A stretch of 64,000 nucleotides of DNA, taken from contig NZ_JBFAPA010000028.1 in NCBI RefSeq assembly GCF_040675465.1, positions 62,001-126,000 on the forward strand, in the 5' to 3' direction. This stretch comes from Kibdelosporangium sp040675465. GTDB taxonomy: Bacteria > Actinomycetota > Actinomycetes > Mycobacteriales > Pseudonocardiaceae. Positions 27,801 through 34,272 of this stretch are shown in pieces. Both the position numbers and the translations under genes were made by a program. The notes below the pieces were generated by a model. That model worked only from the letters and a program-made list of their open reading frames with translations, searched no databases and had not been told where the DNA came from. The first letter of the stretch is position 1. Every line of letters begins with the position of its first letter.

Positions 27801-30800
27801 ACAAAGGCCTCGACCTGCCGCTGAAGGGTGTGATCTGGGGCGGCGACGAAGACCTGGCCGGTCAGACCGAGTTCGTCCAGGCCGGGATGTTCGCCGTCGA
27901 GGTCGCCTTGTTCCGGCTGCTGGAGTCATGGGGCATCCGGCCGGACTACCTCCTGGGCCATTCGATCGGCGAGATCGCCGCAGCACACGTCGCCGGAGTC
28001 CTGTCTCTCGTGGACGCTTGCACGCTCATCACCGCCCGGGGACGGCTGATGCAGAGCCTGCCGGTGGGCGCGATGGTCGCGGTCCAGGCCACCGAGGCCG
28101 AGGTCGTGCCGCTGGTCACGGACAAGGTGAGCATCGCGGCGGTGAACGGGCCCAACTCGCTCGTACTGTCCGGTGTGGAGGATGTGGTCGTCGAGATCGC
28201 GGCCCGGTTCGCCGCGCAGGGCCGCAAGACCGAGCGGCTCCGGGTGTCGCATGCGTTCCACTCACCGCTGATGGACCCGATGCTGGACGAGTTCCGCGCG
28301 ATCGCGGCCCGGTTGACCTATCGCGCGGCGGAGATCCCGGTGGTGTCCACTGTGACCGGTGGCCTGGCCGAATGCCGGTCGTCGGGGTACTGGGTCGAGC
28401 ACGTCCGCCGACCGGTCCGGTTCGCCGACGGGATCCGCTTCCTGGAAGCCCGCGGCGTGACCAGGTTCGTCGAGCTGGGGCCGGACGCGGTGCTCACCTG
28501 GCTGGCCGAGCGGTCGCTCGAGTCCGAGGCCGTGCTGGTGGCGTTGCAGCGGGAGAACCGGCCCGAGGCCATCGGGCTGGTGACCGCCATCGGGCAGTTG
28601 TACGCGGCCGGCATGCCAGTGGACTGGAGCGCGTTCTTCACCGGTGCCAACCGGGTCGACCTGCCCACCTACGCGTTCCAGCACCAGCGGTACTGGATGC
28701 TCGCCAAGGACCCGGCGCCCAGTGGTCTCGACCATCCGTTCCTGACCACCGAGGTCCCGTCCCCGGACTCGGCCGCTGTCACGTTCACCGGCCGGCTCTC
28801 GATCGACGCCCAGCCCTGGCTCGCCGACCACGAGATCAACGGCGAGGTCCTGGTTCCCGGGTCGACGTTCGTGGAAATGGTGCTGTGGGCAGGGGAGCGA
28901 ACCGGCAGCCCAGGAATCGACCAGCTGACCATGCATACGCCGCTCGTCCTCACCGATGACCGTCCGGTGCAGGTGGTCCTGGGCGAACCGGTAGCCGGGA
29001 AGCGGTCCGTGCGGGTGTTCTCGCTTTGGGACGAAGAGTGGATCCTGCACTGCGAAGGCACGTGCGGGTTTGCCGAACCGCCTCGTGAAGCACTGGAGGT
29101 GCCGCCCGAGGGTGCGGTCGAGCTGGACGTTTCGGACGCCTACGAGTTGCTGTACGACAAGGGGTTCGCGTACGGTCCGGCGTTCCAAGGGCTTCGGGCG
29201 GCCTGGCAGCTCGGCGATGACCTCTTCGCCGAGGTCGCTGTGCCCGAGCGTGGCTTCGCGATCCATCCGGCCCTGATCGACGCCGCCATGCACGCCGGTT
29301 TGCTGGCCGGGGATGCTGAGGTGCCGTTCGAGTGGCACGGCGTCTCCTTGCATGCCAAGGACGTGACCGCCGTCCTGGTCCGGATGTCGGGTCCGGCGAT
29401 CGAGTTGTTCTCGGCAGGGCAACCCGTTCTCACGGTTCGCAGCCTGGCCACGCGGCCGATCAAGCCGGGCGTGCCGCCGCCGGTGGACTCGGTGTACCAG
29501 GTCGGCTGGCTGCCGATCGATCCTGGCGGCCCTGCCGGACCCGCCGAGTTCTTCGACATCCCGTCGGTCCACGACAGCCTCCCTAACAGTGTTAGAGAGG
29601 TCCTGGCTCGGACGCATTCGGTGATCAAGGAACACTTGGCCGACGGCTCGGGAAAGCTCGTGATCGTCACCAAGAACGCGATGTCCACTGACGATGAGGA
29701 AGGCGCGGACGTCCGGCAGGCCCCGGTGTGGGGGCTGGTGCGAGCGGCCGAGGTGGAGAACCCCGGCCGGTTCGTCCTGGTCGACGTGGACCGGACCACT
29801 GAGTCCCAGGCCGTCCTGGCGGACGCTGTCGCGACGGGCGAACCGGAGCTGGCGATCCGCGAGGGCGAGATCCTGGTTCCCCGGCTGACAAAGCTGCCGG
29901 TCGAGGGCGAGCGGACCTGGCAGGGTACGGTTCTTATCACCGGCGGGACGGGTGCGCTGGGTTCGGCGATCGCCCGGCATCTCGTGACGGCTCATGGCGT
30001 CCGGTCCCTGGTCCTGGCCAGCCGTCGGGGGATCGACGCGCCAGGGGCGTCCGGACTGCGGAACGAGCTGGCCAAGCTCGGTGCTGTGGTGCGGTTGGCG
30101 GACTGCGATGTGTCCAGAAAGGACGAACTCGAAAGTCTCTTCGCGGACCACATGATCTCGGCCGTGGTTCACCTCGCCGGGGTCGCCGGCAACGCGATGA
30201 TCGAATCGCTGACCCTGGAGCAGATCGACGCCGTGCTGTCGGCGAAGGCCGATGCCGCTTGGCATCTGCATGAGCTGACCCGCGATCTGGACCTGGACGC
30301 GTTCGTGATGATCTCCTCCTCGTCGGCGGTACTTCCCGCCGCCGGGCAGGCGAACTACGCGGCAGCGAACATGTTCCTGGACGCCCTTGCCGCCCAACGA
30401 CGAGCCCAAGGCCTGCCGGCGACTTCGTTGGCCTACGGGATGTGGGACATCGCCGCTGGGATGTCCGCATCCCTGACCGTGGCCGATCGCGAGCGGATGC
30501 GTAAGTCGGGCCTGGATCCGTTGCCGGTGCCGGAAGCGTTGGCGATGTTCGACGCGGCCGGTGAGGCGTCCGTCGTCCCGGTCCGGATCGACCGCGCCGA
30601 ACTCCGCAAGCGCGACCAGGTTCCGGCGGTGCTCCGGGGAATGGCTCAGGTTCCCCGGATGGCCACCGGCAAACTGCGTGAGCGGATCGCCGGAATGCCT
30701 GCGGACCAACGGGACCGCGTCGTGCTGGACATCGTCCGGGCTCATGTGGCATCGGTCCTTGGTCATCCGTCCGGATCGGCCATCGATCCCGAGCGGGCGT

Positions 30801-31159
30801 TCACCCAGCTCGGGTTCGACTCGGCCGCGTCGGTGGAACTGCGCAACCAGCTGACCACCGCGACCGGGCTGCGGTTGCCGGCGACCCTGACGTTCGATCA
30901 TCCCACCGCGAAGGCGGTGACCGACCTGATCGTGGCCGGTTTCACCGAACCGGAGCAGACGCTGTTGTCCGAATTGGACAAGCTTGAGTCGGTGCTCGAA
31001 GCGGCCGCGGTGAGCCAGGACGAACATGCGGAAGTGGTGCGGCGGCTACGTTCCATGGCGGCCAAGTGGGTCGAGCCGCAGGACGCTGTGATCACCCGCG
31101 AGGACATCGAGTCCGCCACGGCCGAACAGATCTTCGAGATCCTCGACCAGGACCACTAA
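21818..31159 (+). CDS. PKS-B: type I polyketide synthase, modules 4-5
   Basis: This is a 3113-residue protein. A short charged N-terminal helix (1-30) should dock to the C-terminal tail of PKS-A. M4: KS 31-437, truncated AT 531-754, DH 768-1020, KR 1155-1325, ACP 1370-1445. M5: KS 1458-1857, AT 1955-2295 with GHSIGE and SHAFHS (malonyl type), DH 2305-2545, KR 2705-2880, ACP 2970-3040, then a C-terminal docking segment. Both DH domains keep the catalytic His (WLTDHEVAG, WLADHEING) and Asp, predicting two further double bonds. The KR of M5 reads GVAGNA where other modules have an LDD-like motif, so its alcohol stereochemistry is less certain. Start GTG 21818 overlaps the PKS-A stop (GTGA) behind a GGAGGAGG run, implying translational coupling. 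Confidence 0.97.
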   Translation: MSDVPADRLVAALRKSMRDNERLRGQTTRLLAEPIAIVAMSCRFPGGVSSPEDLWQLVADGRDAITPFPADRGWDPDLHDPRPGRPGRTYARAGGFLHDAAMFDAEFFGISPKEAALMDPQQRLLLETSWEAVERAGINPVSLRGSDTGVFAGLMYHDYAGGSAGSIVSGRVAYALGLQGPTLTVDTACSSSLVALHLACQALRRGECSMALAAGVAVMATPQMLIDFGEQRGLSPDGRCKSFSATADGTGWAEGVGVLLIERLSDAQFRGHPVVAVIRGSAINQDGASSGLMTPNGTAQQQVIRTALENAKLSAADIDVIEAHGTGTPLGDPIEAHALRETYGRGRKRPLWLGSVKSNIGHTQAAAGMAGIIKMVQAIQHGILPKTLHADSPSSKMDWSSLRLLTEAMPWDRTCRRAGVSSFGLSGTNAHVIIEQAPVVPLESRGLAVPVVPLVVCGKTADAVRAQATRLLSYLDTEPTDLGYSLASGRARFAHRAVVLGSAVEDLEHGLAELGRAERAPGLIVGTGRIHGLTAFLFGGQARVGIGQELYDGYPAFAQAYDEVMRYPDVSELFAVEVALFRLLESWGIKPDYVAGHGDGEVAAAHAAGVLSLEDACALAADREIAATLNFAAPSIPVVSTVTGAAADIDDPDYWTRPADRLTDAIEYLASLGVSRFLELGQTGDLTELAQQSVEYAVHACGLRGSESEPMTLLTAVSRLFVAGMDVTWAAYFAGTAARRVDLPTYPFQRKRYWTLPPTTAVIGPEHTPIDHPILTTATPVGDSSVVLSGEISPDRQPWLTDHEVAGQVVVPGSAVVEMVLYAGMHVGCPAIDELTLRAPMTGGPVQVVVDAPHLDRRAVRVFAKSGGDWTLHAEGTLSSSAATGNDLREWPPDAALTDIADVYPALAAKGLTYGPMLQGLRSAWRRGDELFAEVELPDRMDAERHCIHPVLLDTAMHVSMVDAEDPAVPFVWKGVSLHAKGSAVARVRIGPNGLTLADAIGRPVLSVDSLITRALPADQTTAGPLFQTVWRPVPAGDAEPVDAVFECSLEGDVLAGARLVTEQVLHELQDWLREDRQSRLVIVTKDDLRHAPVRGLVRSAQAENPGQFVVVDTDGSGALAGAMATGEPELRIRAGKVLAPRLERVDGGETTVWSADDTVLITGGTTGVGLAIARHLVAEHGIRKLILTGRTSREVDVPGAVIVACDVSDREAVADLLATHAVTAIIHAAGVIDDGTVASLTPDRIGTTFAPKVDGAWHLHELAGEVSKFVLISSVAGVLGSAGQGNYAAANAFLDALATKRRADGLPAISLAFGRWDIGMGSGGFSVEQGVRLFDAAMTIDASTIVPARLGEVRTPIRQVRNADLTDDDILDVVRETVAGVLGYSDAAAVDPDKSFEQLGFDSLATIELRNRLSAATGLRLSATLPYDYPTVGDLADYIAGACDGQQARKSAGPGDDPIAIVAMSCRYPGGIGSSQDLWRMVAEGRDVMSTLPTDRGWPEDLYTSGRTATNIGGFLDGAGDFDADFFGISPREATEMDPQQRLLLEISWEAVERAGIDPGSLRGSSTGVFAGVMYHDYGGGTAGSVVSGRISHTLGLEGPAVTVDTACSSSLVALHLAAQALRGGECDLALAGGVTVMATPDNLVYFSGQRGLAPDGRCKSFAGAANGTGWAEGAGVVLLERLSDARRNGHPVLAIVRGSAMNQDGASNGLTAPNGPAQQRVIRQALASARLSPSDIDVVEAHGTGTTLGDPVEALALLATYGQGRAEPLWLGSIKSNMGHTQAAAGIAGVIKMVESMRHGTMPPTLHVDRPSPHVDWTTGNVRLLTQARPWDRPVRRAGISSFGLSGTNAHVIIEHVPAEQPLASPAVPMMPWILSGRTPAALSDQARRLKSYVEDNPGLDPADIGFSLLSTRTAFDHRAAVVGSDRSKLLRGLGLLVRGETGHAVVRGKNHAGRTAFLFTGQGAQRLGMGQQLHETYPAYAHAFDAVVFELDKGLDLPLKGVIWGGDEDLAGQTEFVQAGMFAVEVALFRLLESWGIRPDYLLGHSIGEIAAAHVAGVLSLVDACTLITARGRLMQSLPVGAMVAVQATEAEVVPLVTDKVSIAAVNGPNSLVLSGVEDVVVEIAARFAAQGRKTERLRVSHAFHSPLMDPMLDEFRAIAARLTYRAAEIPVVSTVTGGLAECRSSGYWVEHVRRPVRFADGIRFLEARGVTRFVELGPDAVLTWLAERSLESEAVLVALQRENRPEAIGLVTAIGQLYAAGMPVDWSAFFTGANRVDLPTYAFQHQRYWMLAKDPAPSGLDHPFLTTEVPSPDSAAVTFTGRLSIDAQPWLADHEINGEVLVPGSTFVEMVLWAGERTGSPGIDQLTMHTPLVLTDDRPVQVVLGEPVAGKRSVRVFSLWDEEWILHCEGTCGFAEPPREALEVPPEGAVELDVSDAYELLYDKGFAYGPAFQGLRAAWQLGDDLFAEVAVPERGFAIHPALIDAAMHAGLLAGDAEVPFEWHGVSLHAKDVTAVLVRMSGPAIELFSAGQPVLTVRSLATRPIKPGVPPPVDSVYQVGWLPIDPGGPAGPAEFFDIPSVHDSLPNSVREVLARTHSVIKEHLADGSGKLVIVTKNAMSTDDEEGADVRQAPVWGLVRAAEVENPGRFVLVDVDRTTESQAVLADAVATGEPELAIREGEILVPRLTKLPVEGERTWQGTVLITGGTGALGSAIARHLVTAHGVRSLVLASRRGIDAPGASGLRNELAKLGAVVRLADCDVSRKDELESLFADHMISAVVHLAGVAGNAMIESLTLEQIDAVLSAKADAAWHLHELTRDLDLDAFVMISSSSAVLPAAGQANYAAANMFLDALAAQRRAQGLPATSLAYGMWDIAAGMSASLTVADRERMRKSGLDPLPVPEALAMFDAAGEASVVPVRIDRAELRKRDQVPAVLRGMAQVPRMATGKLRERIAGMPADQRDRVVLDIVRAHVASVLGHPSGSAIDPERAFTQLGFDSAASVELRNQLTTATGLRLPATLTFDHPTAKAVTDLIVAGFTEPEQTLLSELDKLESVLEAAAVSQDEHAEVVRRLRSMAAKWVEPQDAVITREDIESATAEQIFEILDQDH
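23412..24080 (+). other. Degenerate, truncated AT domain of module 4
   Basis: The large subdomain is partly kept (AFLFGGQA, then LLESWGIKPDYVAGH), but the elbow is GHGDGE with Gly in place of the nucleophilic Ser. The sequence then jumps from DACALAADREI straight to the PVVSTVTG strand, deleting the ferredoxin-like subdomain and the catalytic His. The frame stays open to FQRKRYW. It is expected to be inactive. Confidence 0.9.
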
Positions 31160-31239
31160 GGACCAGCACTGAGGATTTCCCTTGCCGGGCATGAGGAATT
31201 CACGTCGTCCGATAAGGGTACCGGTCGCGCGCTGAGGGG

Positions 31240-31268
31240 TTGGCGGTGAAAGTCACCCCCAGTAGCGT
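31240..31268 (+). promoter_or_regulatory. Possible internal promoter before PKS-C
   Basis: TTGGCG and TAGCGT are separated by 17 bases within the 138-base gap between PKS-B and PKS-C, the largest gap among the PKS genes. The pair resembles a sigma-70-type actinomycete promoter and lies about 30 bases ahead of the PKS-C start. The similarity is modest. Confidence 0.25.
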
Positions 31269-31297
31269 GAGAATTGTTTTCCCGGAGGCGAGGGGAC

Positions 31298-34258
31298 GTG
31301 GTCGCGATGGGCGACGAGGAGGTGCTGCTCGGCTACCTCAAGCGGGCCACCGCCGACCTCCTCGACACCCGGGAACGCCTGGCCGGGCTCGAACGCGGTA
31401 CGGCACCCATCGCCATTGTCTCGATGAGCTGCCGCTATCCCGGAGCCGACACACCTGAACGGCTCTGGGATCTGATCGCGTCCGGAACCGATGTCATCGC
31501 CGGGTTCCCGGCCAACCGGGGCTGGCCCGACGACGTCGACACCGTCACCCGCAGCGGCGGCTTCCTCGCCGACCCGGGGCAGTTCGACGCGGCCTTCTTC
31601 GACATCAGCCCGGACGAGGCCCGCGCGATGGACCCCCAACAGCGTCTGCTTCTGGAGCTGTCCTGGGAAGCGATCGAACGTGCGGGCATCGACCCACTGT
31701 CTCTCAAGGGAAGCCCGACCGGCGTGTATGCGGGTGTGATGTACCGCGACTACGCCATGGGTCGTCAGCCTGGCAGTGTCAGCGGTGGCAGCCTGGTCAC
31801 CGGTCAGCTCGCCTACACCCTGGGCCTGGAAGGTCCGGCGATCACTGTCGACACCGCGTGTTCGTCCTCTTTGGTCGCTCTCCACCTGGCCATGCAGGCG
31901 TTGCGGCGAGGTGAATGTTCGCTGGCACTTGCCGGTGGGGTAACCGTGATGGCGACGCCGGACATGCTGGTGTATCTCGGTTCGCAGGGCGGGCTGTCGG
32001 CTGACGGCCGCTGCAAGGCGTTCTCCGCCACCGCTGACGGGATGGGCTGTTCCGAGGGTGCCGGTCTGGTTGTTTTGGAGAAACTGTCAGACGCCCGGCG
32101 GCACGGGCACCCGGTACTCGCGGTGCTGCGTGGTTCGGCAGTGAACCAGGACGGCGCTTCCAACGGGATGTCCGCGCCCAACGGTCCCTCACAGCAGCGT
32201 GTGATCAAGGCCGCGCTCAAGGACGCCGGCCTGTCCACTGCGGACGTTGATGTCGTCGAGGCGCACGGCAGCGGCACCATCCTGGGAGACCCGATCGAGG
32301 CCCAGGCCGTGCTCGCGACTTACGGTCAGGATCGCACGACACCGATCTGGCTGGGCTCGGTGAAATCGAATCTTGGCCATGCCCAAGCCGCGGCGGGCAT
32401 CGCGGGCTTGATCAAGATGGTCCAGGCCATCCGGCACAAGCTCATGCCGCGGACCCTGTACCTCGACGCACCGACACCGCACGTCGACTGGTCTTCGGGC
32501 GCGGTCCGGCTGCTCGCGCGGAATCGACCCTGGCCACAGAACGGCCGTCCTCGACGCGCGGCGGTGTCCTCGTTCGGGATCAGCGGAACCAACGCCCACC
32601 TGATCATCGAGCAGGCCGGGCCAGCACCGCAGGCCGCCGGTTCGTGCAGGTTGTCGGTGATCCCGTGGATCCTGTCAGCGCGAACCCCGCAAGCGCTCGC
32701 GGCACAGGCTGATCGACTGTCCAATGTGGAGGGCGACCCGGCCGGCATCGGGTTCTCGCTGGGTGCTCGCACGGCCTTTGAACACCGCGCTGCAGTCGTT
32801 GGGAGCAACCGGGACAGCCTTGACAACGGTCTCTTGGCACTGGTTCAGGGAAGACCCGCTGCGAATGTCCTGCAGGGCTCGGGAACGCCTGGGTTGACGG
32901 CATTCCTGTTCACGGGCCAGGGATCGCAACGGCTTGGCATGGGACGTGGGCTGTACGGGGCGTTTCCGCAGTTCGCCGTCGCCTTTGACTCGGTCGTCGG
33001 CGAACTGGACGAGCATCTCGACCGGCCGCTGCGTGAGGTGCTCTGGGGTGAGGACGAAGACCTGCTGAACCAGACTCAGTTCACCCAGGCCGGGGTCTTC
33101 GCGTTCGAGGTCGCGCTGTACCGGTTGCTGCGGTCGTGGGGAATCCGGCCGGACTTCGTTGCCGGGCACTCGCTGGGAGAACTGGCGGCAGCGCATGTGG
33201 CTGGTGTGTTCACGTTGGCGGATGCGGCCAAGCTCGTGGCCACCCGGGGCAGGCTAATGCAGGCCTTGCCTGAGGGCGGCGCGATGGTCGCGGTGCAGGC
33301 AGCTGAAGACGAGGTGCTGCCGTTCGTCGATGACGAGATCAGCATCGCGGCCGTCAACGGTCCGGAAGCCGTTGTGCTGTCCGGCGTCGAGCAAGCGGTC
33401 GAGTTCGTGGTGGCGAAGTTCACCGCGAGGGGCCGCAGGACCAGCAGGCTCAGGATCTCGCATGCCTCGCACTCGATCCTGATGGAACCCATGCTGACCG
33501 AGTTCCGGGTCGCTGCTCAGAGCATCCGCTACGCACGTCCGGAGATCCCGGTTGTGTCCACTGTGACCGGTTCGGTGAGTGCGAGCGTGGTGATCCCGGA
33601 GTACTGGGTGTGGAACGTCCGGCAGACCGTCCGGTTCGGCGACGCCGTTCGGACCTTGTCCGAGGAAGGCGTGACGACGTTCATCGAACTTGGCCCGGAC
33701 CGGGCGCTGTGCTCGATGGGGTCTGACTGCGGAGAAGGGACTTTCATTCCAGTGCAGCGCAAGGACAGCGGTGAAGAGCGTGAACTCGTGACAGCCCTGG
33801 CTACTGCCTTCGTGCACGGTGTGGATGTCGACTGGGCCAGGGTCTTCGAGGGCGCTCGCCGGGTCGACCTGCCCACGTACCCGTTCCAACGCCAGCGTTA
33901 TTGGCTGGACGCAGCGGTGGAACCGGCCGAGGTCGTTCCCGCGCCACGGTTTGAGGTCTTCGACCTCGTGGTGGCACACGTGGCCGCGGTGCTCGGGTAT
34001 GAGTCGAGTGCTGAGGTCGACCCGGACCGGCCGTTGCGGGAGCTGGGACTGGACTCGATGGCCATTGTGGACCTACGCAACCGGCTCGCCGAGGCCACTG
34101 GGCGGCGGCTGCCGGCGACGGTGATGTTCGACCACCCGTCGGTCCGGGCACTGGCCGCGTTCCTGGCCGGTGAGCAACCGGCCGCCAAGGATCTGCCGGC
34201 GGACTTCGCGAGCGACGACGAGTTGTTCGAGGAACTGGACGAGCTGGGGATCTCGTAA
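31298..34258 (+). CDS. PKS-C: type I polyketide synthase, module 6 (KS-AT-ACP)
   Basis: This is a single-module protein of about 986 residues: N-terminal docking helix (EEVLLGYLKRATADL), KS 37-437 with DTACSSS and a HGSGT variant of HGTGT, AT 531-867, ACP 885-957 (LGLDSMA), and a short acidic C-terminal tail. There is no reductive domain, so the beta-keto group should persist. The AT has GHSLGE and an SHASHS motif in place of the malonyl SHAFHS or methylmalonyl YASH, so its extender is not predictable by eye. The start is uncertain: GTG 31298 lies nine bases after GGAGG, ATG 31307 is the alternative, and an upstream TTG at 31274 is unlikely. It is followed by PKS-D after 14 bases. Confidence 0.93.
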   Translation: MVAMGDEEVLLGYLKRATADLLDTRERLAGLERGTAPIAIVSMSCRYPGADTPERLWDLIASGTDVIAGFPANRGWPDDVDTVTRSGGFLADPGQFDAAFFDISPDEARAMDPQQRLLLELSWEAIERAGIDPLSLKGSPTGVYAGVMYRDYAMGRQPGSVSGGSLVTGQLAYTLGLEGPAITVDTACSSSLVALHLAMQALRRGECSLALAGGVTVMATPDMLVYLGSQGGLSADGRCKAFSATADGMGCSEGAGLVVLEKLSDARRHGHPVLAVLRGSAVNQDGASNGMSAPNGPSQQRVIKAALKDAGLSTADVDVVEAHGSGTILGDPIEAQAVLATYGQDRTTPIWLGSVKSNLGHAQAAAGIAGLIKMVQAIRHKLMPRTLYLDAPTPHVDWSSGAVRLLARNRPWPQNGRPRRAAVSSFGISGTNAHLIIEQAGPAPQAAGSCRLSVIPWILSARTPQALAAQADRLSNVEGDPAGIGFSLGARTAFEHRAAVVGSNRDSLDNGLLALVQGRPAANVLQGSGTPGLTAFLFTGQGSQRLGMGRGLYGAFPQFAVAFDSVVGELDEHLDRPLREVLWGEDEDLLNQTQFTQAGVFAFEVALYRLLRSWGIRPDFVAGHSLGELAAAHVAGVFTLADAAKLVATRGRLMQALPEGGAMVAVQAAEDEVLPFVDDEISIAAVNGPEAVVLSGVEQAVEFVVAKFTARGRRTSRLRISHASHSILMEPMLTEFRVAAQSIRYARPEIPVVSTVTGSVSASVVIPEYWVWNVRQTVRFGDAVRTLSEEGVTTFIELGPDRALCSMGSDCGEGTFIPVQRKDSGEERELVTALATAFVHGVDVDWARVFEGARRVDLPTYPFQRQRYWLDAAVEPAEVVPAPRFEVFDLVVAHVAAVLGYESSAEVDPDRPLRELGLDSMAIVDLRNRLAEATGRRLPATVMFDHPSVRALAAFLAGEQPAAKDLPADFASDDELFEELDELGIS

Positions 34259-34272
34259 CCGGGGGAGGATGG

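Noticed and set aside
32890..33900. Module 6 AT as a methylmalonyl-specific AT
   Set aside because: The YASH and GHSQGE signatures are absent; HASH alone does not justify the call.
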